DNA from: Spirosoma fluviale
Lineage (GTDB): Bacteria; Bacteroidota; Bacteroidia; Cytophagales; Spirosomataceae
Reading direction: 5' to 3'
DNA: 15,659 nt
Assembly: GCA_945906915.1 (NCBI GenBank)
Contig: CAMDSI010000029.1
Coordinates: 1-15,659, forward strand
In this document: one piece after another, positions 6,964 through 15,036 of the stretch
How positions within the stretch are numbered: the stretch's first letter is position 1
Layout: each line of letters begins with the position of its first letter
Notes under the pieces: model-generated
The model's database searches: none
Seen by the model: only the letters and a program-made list of their open reading frames with translations
What the model was told of the DNA's origin: nothing
Program-made: the position numbers and the translations under genes

Positions 6964-7845
6964 CTACCTCCTTTCAAACTGGAATTTTAATACTAATTCG
7001 TGCGTCTGATTCGTAATTCTAGAAATCGTATTGGTAGGCATCTCGTATTGATAACCCAGGTAGACGGTAGGGCTAAATTGAACGCCTAGATTCACGCCGA
7101 TGGCATTTTCATTTCGGTAGCCAAAGCCCACATCGAATAATTCGTAGAACGATCCCGTTAGATTGACATCATAGCTCAAAGGTAAATCGGCGGCCGCGCG
7201 TACAATCGCATTGGTGTGAATGCTGATATCTTTACTTAGTACCTGCTTTTTGCCGATCATCCCATAATAGAAGGAGGCGTCTTTGTATTTCCCGTTTTGG
7301 AGGCCAAAATCATTCCATAGCATCCTCGGTTGAGAAATACTCACATAGAACTTATCTTCTTTTGCTAGGCGAATACCCCAGCCAGAATTGATCTGTAATC
7401 CGGTGGAATAATTCTGGGTGAATTGCTCATCGGTTTGGTCTAATAGGCTTAAGCCGGAGAAGTCCAAAGCTAAATTAGTTACCCCCACGCGAATACCGCC
7501 AGAAAGTGCCCACTTATCATTAATCAGGGAATGGTACGCAAAATCGCTATTGATGGAAGTTGCTTTTACGGGGCCTAATTGATCTAAAAAGGCAGTGAAT
7601 CCTACGCCCATCTTTTCACCCCAATTGAAATTCCCCATCAAGGCAGTAGTCACCGGAGTGCCCGGCATGGAAGTCCACTGATTCCTGTTTACGAAGATGA
7701 TTTCATTTTTATCACTGGCACCTACGAAGGTAGGGTTAATCACCTGCGGATATAATCGAAATAAAGAGAATACAGGGTCAGTCTGGGCCTTTATTTGGCC
7801 AGCAAAAATTAACATACACCCTAAAATCACAATCCGTAATTTCAT
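6964..7845 (-). CDS. PorP/SprF family type IX secretion membrane protein
   Basis: The 293-residue protein has a Sec signal peptide ending IKA before Gln21. The mature start, QTDPVFSLFRLYPQVINPTF (21-40), then VGASD, is the family hallmark (sequence around ..NP..xG..). The rest is a series of amphipathic strands with aromatic ends, such as MGVGFTAFLDQLG, WALSGGIRVGV and FDVGFGYRNENAIGVNLGVQF, and a terminal LVLKFQF strand, consistent with an outer-membrane beta-barrel. In Flavobacterium johnsoniae, SprF is needed for secretion of the adhesin SprB, and type B T9SS cargo generally depends on SprF-like partners. Here the gene directly follows the giant type B cargo: its ATG abuts the TAA of that gene (TAAATG), which suggests translational coupling. 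It is likely the dedicated partner of that cargo. Confidence 0.93.
   Translation of the reverse strand: MKLRIVILGCMLIFAGQIKAQTDPVFSLFRLYPQVINPTFVGASDKNEIIFVNRNQWTSMPGTPVTTALMGNFNWGEKMGVGFTAFLDQLGPVKATSINSDFAYHSLINDKWALSGGIRVGVTNLALDFSGLSLLDQTDEQFTQNYSTGLQINSGWGIRLAKEDKFYVSISQPRMLWNDFGLQNGKYKDASFYYGMIGKKQVLSKDISIHTNAIVRAAADLPLSYDVNLTGSFYELFDVGFGYRNENAIGVNLGVQFSPTVYLGYQYEMPTNTISRITNQTHELVLKFQFERR
6966..6974 (-). promoter_or_regulatory. Perfect Shine-Dalgarno site for the lipoprotein gene
   Basis: The minus strand reads AAAGGAGGT at 6974-6966, a nine-base match to the usual anti-Shine-Dalgarno end of 16S rRNA. The AGGAGG core is 6 bases before the first ATG and 9 before the second. It overlaps the last two Arg codons and stop of the upstream gene. 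Bacteroidota genes seldom use such sites, so this one stands out. Confidence 0.7.
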
Positions 7846-10800
7846 TTATTTCTTCAAACGATTGATGTAAATATAAGTAGAAACCCGGGGTCTAACGCCA
7901 TAATAGTCTAAAATATAGAAATATACCCCGTCAGGAAGTAGTCCATCCCCTGATAAAAGAGGGTTCCCAAGATTCGATTCGCCACCCCAATTATTGCCAT
8001 AATCCTTCGTCTCATACACGATATTTCCTATTCGATCATATACCGTTAGGTTATTGGGAGTCGTGCGCATCACACCCGGAATGACCAAATAATCATTTCT
8101 CCCATCCCCATTTGGTGATATTCCTTGGAAGGCCACCGGATCGCATGGATCTGGATCGATTCGGTTATCGATTCCATCGTGATCACAATCCGGCAATCCA
8201 CCATAATTCAAATCATTTTCCCACTCGTCTTTGATTTCATCCCCATCCGAATCTAGATCATTATAATCAGGAAGTCCATCTTTATCGGTGTCTACTGGGT
8301 TATCTCGGTCACCACCGATTTCAACTATGTCAGTATACCCGTCTTTGTCCGTATCATAATTGACATCCTCTAGCACCGTAATGGTAGTGCTATCTACACC
8401 CGGACCCGTAGAATTGGTAGCTGTTACGACATATTTCCGAGGCTTCGCAGGCCAAGTAGGTGTTCCAGATATTAAACCAGTTTTAGTATCAAAAGTTAAT
8501 CCAGCCGGTAAGAGGGAATCAATTTTAAATACATCGGCAATCCCCACCAATATAGGTTTGAAACTGACAGGCACTCCTTGGCGGAAGACGCCAGGCAGTG
8601 GATATTTAATTTCTGGAAAGGCGATTAGCACTTTAATCGAAATCGTAAACAAATCATATCCTGTCGAATTACTAGCCGTGATAACGTAATCCATAAAATC
8701 CTGCGCTTTAGTCGGAGTTCCAGTTATTGATCCCGTTATAGGGTTTAATGTTAATCCTGCCGGCAATGGTTTGTCCACGGTGTAAAGTGTTGGCATACCT
8801 TGCACGCTTGGATTCAAAGGAGTGATTTTAATCTTTTCAATATAGGTCTGCGGTGTAAAGTAGCTCAAACTACTCGGTCTAGGAATAACCGTAGCGATGC
8901 GAATCGTATCGGTGGTAGAAGCTGTGCTATTCGTAATGGTGACCACATAGGTAGTTGGAGGTCTTAAGACAGTGGGTGTCCCAGAAATGATACCCGTTAA
9001 TGGATCGAATACTAATCCAGCAGGAAGCGGTTTGTTGATCACGATGCTTCCGATGACTCCTTTGATTACGGGGATTAATGGCGGATTTGTTTGGCCAGAA
9101 ATAAATAAATCCACACCCGTGTAAACCGGGTTAATCTGCGCGCCTAATATAGGCTCAGGATACGAAATACGAGGTCTTGCAATGAGGACGGTGATGACAA
9201 GTCGAGCCCTAGCAGAACCTGTGGTATTCGAAGCCGTAACCCAATAGATGGTTAGTGGAATGGCTTTAGTGGGTGTACCCGAAATGATTCCTGTGATAGG
9301 ATCTAACGTTAAACCATCCGGCAACGCTTTATCGATAGAATAGGTATCTACTTTCCCTTTTACTGTTGGATTTAAAGGGATAATTATTATTTCTTCCTCA
9401 TAAATAACAGGGGTCGCATATTTTAGATTTTTAGGCGGGGCGATGAGTACTTCTAAGTCCAAAGGCGCAGATGTCGATCCCGTCGAGTTAGAGGCCGTCA
9501 CGACATAGCGAGTCAAACTAGATATCACACTTGGTTTACCCGTAATCTCTCCGGTCGCCGTATTAAACGTAAGTCCTAAAGGCAATGGCTTATCTATCGT
9601 AAATGCCGTCGCCAAACCCGAATAAGTCGGTCTGACTGGGGCCATTAAGCTGTCTTGAATTAAGCGAGTAGGACTAAAATAAGCCAAATTCGAAGGCGGA
9701 GCAATAACCACCGATATATCAATATTGGCAATGGCCGAGCCTGTACTATTTCTAGCGGTAATGACATAGGTTTGCATCGAACTTAAAGCCGTAGGTGTTC
9801 CACTGATAATACCCGTAGTTGAACTAAATGAAAGTCCCGCCGGTAAGGTTCGGTCAATCGAATACGATGCTACAGTTCCAGAAACAGACGGAGCGATATT
9901 GGGTATGACAAAGTTTTGGTATAAGACTTTGGGCGTTGCATAAATCAGATTTCTAGGCCTCGCAATCAACACCGTTATCACCACATTCGTCGATGTAGCA
10001 CCCGTCGTATTCGTCGCAGTTACAACATAGGTGGTGGTCGGTTTTGCCAAAGTAGGTATCCCAAAAATCCTCCCCGTCGACGTATCTAAAATCAAGCCGG
10101 CTGGTAAGCTAGGACTTACGGCATAAGAAGCAACCGCACCAGTCACCCTCGGATCCAATGGCGTAATATCCACTCCTTCCTCGTATACATTCGGCGTGGT
10201 ATAAGACAATCCTGACGGCGCAGGAATCAGGACAGTAATCGGAAGGGCATACGAACTCGCTCCCGCTACGTTAGTGGCGGTGATGGTAAAAATAGTCCTA
10301 GGTATTGCCTCTGTGGGAGTTCCCGAAATAGCTCCCGTACTTGTATTGAAGACTAAACCAGCTGGCAAAGCTTTGTCGATTGAATAAGACGCCACAAAAC
10401 CCGTCACCGTAGGTGTCAACGTACTGATCGCCGTACCCGTAAAATAGGTGGGGGGATTCACGTAGGTCAAATTAGTAGGCGGCGGAATGGTGACCGTAAT
10501 GTCTACCGTGGTGGACCCCGTATTCGTCGAGTTCGTTCCCGTAATAGTATAAGTTGTTCTAGGTGACTGAACTGTTGACGCCCCTGAAATAATTCCGGTG
10601 TTTGTGTCTAGGTTAAGGCCAGTAGGTAATCCTGGACTAATGCTAAATGAATTAACAACGGTTCCAAATTTGTTTGGAACTAAGGGTGTAATGGCAACCG
10701 TTTCATAATACACATTAGGCGTCGTGTAGGAGATTTGAGGCCGGGCGATTAGTACGGTGATGTTCGTAGTTGCCCCAGTGCTTCCGGTTGAATTAGAGGC

Positions 10801-13326
10801 AGTGATCGTATAGTTTGTTGCCGGATTTGCCAAAGTAGGAGTTCCGGAAATCACTCCTGAAACGGGATCTATTCCTAAGCCAGCAGGTAAAGTTGGATTA
10901 ACGGTATAGTTTGAAACGACACCTGACACCGTAGGAAATAAGGACGGAATGGGAACGCGCTCCTCGAAAATATTTGGACTAAAATACGTTAATCCTGAAG
11001 GTGCCGCAATACGAACAGTAATGTCAATATCAAATGTGGTGAAACCCGTACTATTTTCTGCCGTTACGGTATAAATAGCCCTAGGGGTGGCAGCTAATGG
11101 TGTTCCATTAATTAATCCCGTCGTTGCATTGATAGATAAGCCAGGTGGAAGTGTTGTAACCGTGTAACGTGAAACAGCTCCTGTTACCGTAGGAGATAAG
11201 GTAGGAATGGCTGTGCCTTCAGTGAAAACCCATGGCGTTTGGTAGCTTAGATTTGTAGGAGGAGGAATGACTACGGAGAAGCTTGTAGTTGCAACCACCT
11301 GACCTGTCGTATTGATGGCAGTTATGGTATATAAGGTAGGATCACTTAAAGCGGTGGGCGTTCCAGAAATAACCCCTGTAGCTGTATTAAAGGTTAATCC
11401 AGCTGGCAAATTAACGGGTACTATGGTGTAGGAATCCACTTGACCTGTAACAGTAGGTACTATAGGTGTTATGGGTACAAATTGATAAAACTGAAAGGGT
11501 CCGGGATAGCTTAAATTTGAAGGAGCCGGAATAACTACATCAAAATTGATGGTGGTGCTTGTCGATGTGTTTGAATTGGTTCCTGTAATTACATAGGCCG
11601 TAGCAGCCGTAATAGCGGTAGGGGTTCCCGATATGACACCAGTAGTTGGGTTTAGGGTTAATCCAGCAGGAAGTGGTCTATCTATGGTATAAATAGAGAT
11701 AATTCCACCCGAATTAGTTGGTGTAATGGGAGCTATGGCTGTACCCGTGTAAAATCTAGATGGGACAACATAGGTTAAATTCGTAGGAGCTGCAATGCGA
11801 ACTGTGATGAAAATCTCAGATTGTGCTGGCCCAGTTGAGTTAGTTGCTACGATAACATACCTTGTTCGAGGCATAGGAACTTGAGGGTTGCCGCTGATAG
11901 TACCATTACTATAATCAAAACTTAAGCCACTAGGTAACACACCTTGTAAATCATAAGTGACTCCTGATCCAGTAACTGTCGGTGAAATTGGACTAATCGG
12001 AGTGTATTGCGTGAATACATATTCAGAGCCAGTTGTAATCGTAATAGTAGGAGGAGGAACTACAACTGCAATCGTAAAAGTGGCTGTTGTAGGAGTTCCT
12101 GTACTATTACTTCCGGAAACCGTATAAGATACTGCGCCAGATGTTTGTGTGGGTGTTCCTGTTATTTGGCCAGTGAGCGGATTGAATGTTAAGCCACCTG
12201 GGAGTGTAGTCGGGTTAATGGTAAAATTGTCAATACGGCCAATAAATGTGGGAGTTAAGGTAACAGGACGATTAACGACAAAATTATTGGGGGTACTATA
12301 ATTTAGTCCCGTAGGCGGCGCCAGGTATATAGTAACGGTAAAAGGGATTTGAGCGGATACGCAATTGGCTTGCGAGTTTTTTACTACTAACGTAAAATCA
12401 AAGGTTCCCACTTGACCATATGGAATCGGAATAGCCATAGGAGAGCCGGTAATAGGTGCATTCAATACTTCATCAAAACCTGTTAACGCGTTAGCGCCTG
12501 CATAAATGGAATAGATATCTGTTCCTGTTACTTTGTTTGTATAAGCCAGCGAAAAACTTTCGGCATTAGACGAAATATCTGCAACAGGGCTTAAGGTTAC
12601 GGAAGGGTCAGGTAAGAATCGTACTTCAATGGGATTACTGTCTGGGCTAGTGCAACCACCAAGAGTTGTTCTGGATGTATAGCTTCCAGGACTCGTTACG
12701 GTAATACTTTGTGTAGATTGGTTAATATTCACACCGTCTTTAAACCATGAAATTGTACCTGCGGTTGCGGCAGTTGTTAAAGTCGCAGATCCACCTGAAC
12801 AAATTTGGGCTAAACCTGAATTATAGGAAAGGGTGAATTCTAAAGACCCGCTATTATCACCTGGATTTGCATCAGCATAGCTATAAAAGTATTTACTTGT
12901 ATTGTCTCCAAGGCCCAAGTAGTATTCGTAGGTATGATCACTTCTGTATTCTGAGCTATTATTAGGTGCTGGTGGCGTAGCGTTATTTAATTGCCATTTA
13001 TTTGTGCTTGAAGTAATAAAGGTCGGCGTTCCTGAACTTCCAATTACTTGGGTGGAAGATGGACTTTGGTAGGCGGGATCTAAATGATTCACGCTATTCT
13101 CCACTCCATAGGTTCCTTTTACCTTTAATTTATACTGTCTCGTATTGGTTGTAGGTGTGGCTGGTGATTGAATCCAAGCTGTTCCATTGAATGTTTTTAT
13201 TTCACTGCCAATTGTTTTCCATTGGGAATTCGCCGTATTTCCTGAGATAATAGGTGCAGGGCAAGTAGTTTGAGCCAACCCCGTGAATTCGACGAACAGA
13301 AAAAGTAAGAGAAATAATTTTCTCAT
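7846..13326 (-). CDS. Giant secreted Ig-repeat protein with T9SS type B C-terminal domain (SprB-like adhesin)
   Basis: This 1826-residue protein has a Sec signal peptide (MRKLFLLLFLFVEFTGLAQ, cleaved near residue 19). Residues 20-171 are unassigned. Residues about 172-237 form an Ig-like domain (ICSGGSATL, ISWFKDGVNI, SPGSYTSR, GGCTSP), and 238-337 a further beta domain. Fifteen tandem He_PIG-type Ig repeats fill 338-1654, each with the core LPAGLxxxxxTGxISGTPT and a second motif Y.VTAxNSTG. Residues 1655-1730 hold Asp-rich Ca-binding-type motifs (DTDKDGYTD, DTDKDGLPDYNDLDSDGD, DCDHDGIDN). Residues 1733-1826 are the gliding motility-associated (type B) C-terminal domain, with ISPNGDGRND, LTVYDRIGNIVYE and DGVYFYILDY. 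The protein should cross the outer membrane by T9SS and stay on the cell surface, probably for adhesion or gliding. It is encoded just before its likely SprF partner. The ligand is unknown. Confidence 0.93.
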   Translation of the reverse strand: MRKLFLLLFLFVEFTGLAQTTCPAPIISGNTANSQWKTIGSEIKTFNGTAWIQSPATPTTNTRQYKLKVKGTYGVENSVNHLDPAYQSPSSTQVIGSSGTPTFITSSTNKWQLNNATPPAPNNSSEYRSDHTYEYYLGLGDNTSKYFYSYADANPGDNSGSLEFTLSYNSGLAQICSGGSATLTTAATAGTISWFKDGVNINQSTQSITVTSPGSYTSRTTLGGCTSPDSNPIEVRFLPDPSVTLSPVADISSNAESFSLAYTNKVTGTDIYSIYAGANALTGFDEVLNAPITGSPMAIPIPYGQVGTFDFTLVVKNSQANCVSAQIPFTVTIYLAPPTGLNYSTPNNFVVNRPVTLTPTFIGRIDNFTINPTTLPGGLTFNPLTGQITGTPTQTSGAVSYTVSGSNSTGTPTTATFTIAVVVPPPTITITTGSEYVFTQYTPISPISPTVTGSGVTYDLQGVLPSGLSFDYSNGTISGNPQVPMPRTRYVIVATNSTGPAQSEIFITVRIAAPTNLTYVVPSRFYTGTAIAPITPTNSGGIISIYTIDRPLPAGLTLNPTTGVISGTPTAITAATAYVITGTNSNTSTSTTINFDVVIPAPSNLSYPGPFQFYQFVPITPIVPTVTGQVDSYTIVPVNLPAGLTFNTATGVISGTPTALSDPTLYTITAINTTGQVVATTSFSVVIPPPTNLSYQTPWVFTEGTAIPTLSPTVTGAVSRYTVTTLPPGLSINATTGLINGTPLAATPRAIYTVTAENSTGFTTFDIDITVRIAAPSGLTYFSPNIFEERVPIPSLFPTVSGVVSNYTVNPTLPAGLGIDPVSGVISGTPTLANPATNYTITASNSTGSTGATTNITVLIARPQISYTTPNVYYETVAITPLVPNKFGTVVNSFSISPGLPTGLNLDTNTGIISGASTVQSPRTTYTITGTNSTNTGSTTVDITVTIPPPTNLTYVNPPTYFTGTAISTLTPTVTGFVASYSIDKALPAGLVFNTSTGAISGTPTEAIPRTIFTITATNVAGASSYALPITVLIPAPSGLSYTTPNVYEEGVDITPLDPRVTGAVASYAVSPSLPAGLILDTSTGRIFGIPTLAKPTTTYVVTATNTTGATSTNVVITVLIARPRNLIYATPKVLYQNFVIPNIAPSVSGTVASYSIDRTLPAGLSFSSTTGIISGTPTALSSMQTYVITARNSTGSAIANIDISVVIAPPSNLAYFSPTRLIQDSLMAPVRPTYSGLATAFTIDKPLPLGLTFNTATGEITGKPSVISSLTRYVVTASNSTGSTSAPLDLEVLIAPPKNLKYATPVIYEEEIIIIPLNPTVKGKVDTYSIDKALPDGLTLDPITGIISGTPTKAIPLTIYWVTASNTTGSARARLVITVLIARPRISYPEPILGAQINPVYTGVDLFISGQTNPPLIPVIKGVIGSIVINKPLPAGLVFDPLTGIISGTPTVLRPPTTYVVTITNSTASTTDTIRIATVIPRPSSLSYFTPQTYIEKIKITPLNPSVQGMPTLYTVDKPLPAGLTLNPITGSITGTPTKAQDFMDYVITASNSTGYDLFTISIKVLIAFPEIKYPLPGVFRQGVPVSFKPILVGIADVFKIDSLLPAGLTFDTKTGLISGTPTWPAKPRKYVVTATNSTGPGVDSTTITVLEDVNYDTDKDGYTDIVEIGGDRDNPVDTDKDGLPDYNDLDSDGDEIKDEWENDLNYGGLPDCDHDGIDNRIDPDPCDPVAFQGISPNGDGRNDYLVIPGVMRTTPNNLTVYDRIGNIVYETKDYGNNWGGESNLGNPLLSGDGLLPDGVYFYILDYYGVRPRVSTYIYINRLKK
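7849..8364 (-). other. Acidic Ca-binding-type linker plus T9SS type B C-terminal domain (within giant adhesin)
   Basis: The linker (about 8137-8364) carries three DxDxDG-type motifs separated by short acidic segments, resembling thrombospondin type 3 or dockerin-like Ca-binding loops. The C-terminal domain (about 7849-8130) has the family start ISPNGDGRND, an internal YDRIGNIVYE strand, NNWGG, LLPDGVYFYIL and a basic end RLKK. The domain marks the protein for T9SS export. Confidence 0.88.
8365..12315 (-). repeat. Fifteen tandem He_PIG-type Ig repeats (coding)
   Basis: Units of 84-88 residues (about 260 bp) run head to tail over residues 338-1654. Successive unit starts are at residues 338, 426, 514, 602, 690, 776, 863, 950, 1037, 1124, 1211, 1298, 1385, 1484 and 1571. 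One unit, the 13th, has 99 residues. Units begin near P-x-x-L-x-Y and end with V-L-I-A or similar. They are clearly related in protein sequence, but I saw no near-identical long stretches in the DNA, so the array looks old rather than freshly expanded. Confidence 0.92.
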
Positions 13327-13380
13327 GTATTATGAAGAACAGATAATCTTTAAAATTACTTAAAATAAATGATTTACTAT

Positions 13381-14292
13381 TTATTTCCCCTTCCAATAAT
13401 TCGCCAGCGCGGAACCATTGATATTCATGACAGGGCCAAAAATCGCCGCAGGCAATCCTAGCGTTCCCACCTTGCCCATCGCCATGGCGAGGCCTGATGC
13501 GAGTCCCGCGTTTTGGAGCCCTACTTCAATAGCAATTGTTCGACAATCTTGTTCTGGTAATCCGCTCACGCGACCTCCCCAATAACCTAAAATAAATCCA
13601 ATGATATTATGCAAAAGGCAGGCGATCACGAGTAAAGGGCCTACTGCTACAAGCGCGTCTCTGCCATTTGCCGTTATAATCACCACAATGGCTCCTACAC
13701 TCCACATCGAAATGGCCGGTAGTGCTTTTTCAAACCATTGAAAACGCGCGCCCATTAGTCGATTGTATATAACTCCCACAGTAATTGGAATAATAATCAG
13801 TTTGCTAATTTCCCACACCATCGCCCACAAATCGATCTCAATTAATTGCCCCGCCAAATTTTTCATTAGAAAAGGAGTCAGCAATGGGGCTATTATGGTG
13901 GCTATTGAGGTAAGCGTAAGAGACAAGGCTACATTGGCTTTGGCTAAATAAGACATCACATTAGAGGCTAAGCCGCAAGGCATGCAACCCACTAAAATGA
14001 TACCCGCTGCAATTTCGGATGGGAATTGAAATACCTTAGTTAAACCCCAACCCACGAATGGCATAATGGTAAACTGAAAAAAAACGCCTAAAACCACTGC
14101 TTTGGGAGATCGCAATACTTCCGCGAAGTCAGTCATTTTCATGGTTGTGCCCATCCCAAACATGATAATTTGCAACAAGGGAATGATGAAAATTTTGAAT
14201 TTCAAATCGCCGAATCCAATAAAGGGTTCAGGAAATATGAGAGTCAATATAACAGCGGCAATGATGCTGAAGGTGAATAATAAGCCTTTCAT
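13381..14292 (-). CDS. Bile acid:sodium symporter family (BASS/SBF) transporter
   Basis: This 303-residue inner-membrane protein has about ten hydrophobic segments. Family signatures are VGCMPCGLASNVMSYLAKAN (101-120), which crosses in the transport core, and AIEVGLQNAGLASG (254-267). By eye, the residues that bind the two sodium ions in the Neisseria meningitidis homologue ASBT all have matches at a constant offset: Gln73, Ser110, Asn111, Ser124, Thr128, Glu256 and Gln260. A sodium-coupled transporter is therefore likely. Bacterial members also carry organic acids, pantoate or other anions, so bile acids need not be the substrate. It follows the cytochrome-like lipoprotein gene after a 30-base gap and precedes the giant adhesin by 54 bases, with no clear terminator visible in either gap. 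Its link to those genes in function is not obvious. Confidence 0.92.
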   Translation of the reverse strand: MKGLLFTFSIIAAVILTLIFPEPFIGFGDLKFKIFIIPLLQIIMFGMGTTMKMTDFAEVLRSPKAVVLGVFFQFTIMPFVGWGLTKVFQFPSEIAAGIILVGCMPCGLASNVMSYLAKANVALSLTLTSIATIIAPLLTPFLMKNLAGQLIEIDLWAMVWEISKLIIIPITVGVIYNRLMGARFQWFEKALPAISMWSVGAIVVIITANGRDALVAVGPLLVIACLLHNIIGFILGYWGGRVSGLPEQDCRTIAIEVGLQNAGLASGLAMAMGKVGTLGLPAAIFGPVMNINGSALANYWKGK

Positions 14293-14322
14293 TTCAGTTT
14301 TTTGCTGTCAATTTACGAAAAA

Positions 14323-15036
14323 TTAATTGTTCAATGTTCCCTTGGTAACCCAGGCTTTGATCTGATTGATTTCGCAGGCACCTAGTTTAGACGTGCTGGA
14401 AGGCATGGGTTTATAACCGATGGCATGGGTAATCGAACCCATAAGTCGGCCATTCGCTGCGTAGACTTTGACTGCGGCATAAGTGGATAAATCAATGCCT
14501 GCGGATGGACTTGCTGAACTGTGGCAACCTACGCAATAGGTTTTTAGAACAGGCAAAACGGATGCGCTAAAGGTTACATTTACCGTATCACAAGTTGCTG
14601 TATTAGAGCAGGTATTGTTTTTTGCTCCTTGTTGAATCCATTTGAGCAGGAGTGATTTTTGTGTGAGACTGAACTCGGCAGAAGGTGCAGGCGGCATCCG
14701 TTCGTCCCCTGTTTCATTCAGGCATTTATATAATTCACTTGAAGTAGGATTAGAAGCACTAACCTCTTTTCTGATATTTGTATAATCGGTTAAATTGACT
14801 CCTTCTTTATGGGATATCGCATCGTGGCAACCGCTCATCGCACAATTTGACGTGATCAGTGGCAATACTGATTGCTGAAAGTAAACGGTGTCTGGGCTGC
14901 AATTAACAGCTGGTACACTAGGAATTATAACGGTCGTGGAGTCTACGGTGATGGGTAGATTAGCTAAAGGAGTATTCTTGTCATTTAAGCACGATAAGAA
15001 TAGAATCATACTGCAAACTAGCCCGATGTATTTCAT
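14323..15036 (-). CDS. Two-domain cytochrome-c-like lipoprotein with CX4CH and CX2CH sites
   Basis: The 237-residue protein has a lipoprotein signal (MKYIGLVCSMILFLSC, acylated Cys16). Two similar halves follow, each starting with a SVLPLI or SVLPVL helix. The first half has NCAMSGCH (Cys65 and Cys70, four residues between, then His71) and a likely distal Met in ERMPP (Met114). The second has YCVGCH (Cys168, Cys171, His172) and KPMP (Met211). Each half ends with a Trp-containing helix, LLLKWIQQGAK or IKAWVTKG. The halves look like an internal duplication. The second is a standard c-type heme site; whether the CX4CH site holds heme is uncertain. Extra cysteines (46, 105, 143, 149, 221) could form disulfides. 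Its ATG overlaps the stop of the YceI-like gene by ATGA. A periplasmic electron-transfer role is inferred. Confidence 0.85.
   Translation of the reverse strand: MKYIGLVCSMILFLSCLNDKNTPLANLPITVDSTTVIIPSVPAVNCSPDTVYFQQSVLPLITSNCAMSGCHDAISHKEGVNLTDYTNIRKEVSASNPTSSELYKCLNETGDERMPPAPSAEFSLTQKSLLLKWIQQGAKNNTCSNTATCDTVNVTFSASVLPVLKTYCVGCHSSASPSAGIDLSTYAAVKVYAANGRLMGSITHAIGYKPMPSSTSKLGACEINQIKAWVTKGTLNN

Noticed and set aside
8360..8689. Plus-strand ORF of 109 codons
   Set aside because: It is a shadow of the adhesin frame, with no ribosome-binding site or promoter of its own.
12007..12192. Plus-strand Cys/Arg/Ser-rich ORF
   Set aside because: It is antisense to the Ig repeats and its composition follows from the Thr/Val/Gly-rich codons of the opposite strand.
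8365..12315. Regular roughly 260-bp periodicity suggesting a CRISPR array or satellite DNA
   Set aside because: The period is a protein-coding Ig repeat in one long open frame; units differ widely in DNA and there are no short identical repeats with unique spacers.
13202..13396. Minus-strand ORF of 64 codons at the adhesin start
   Set aside because: It overlaps the adhesin signal-peptide region in another frame and lacks any signal or motif.
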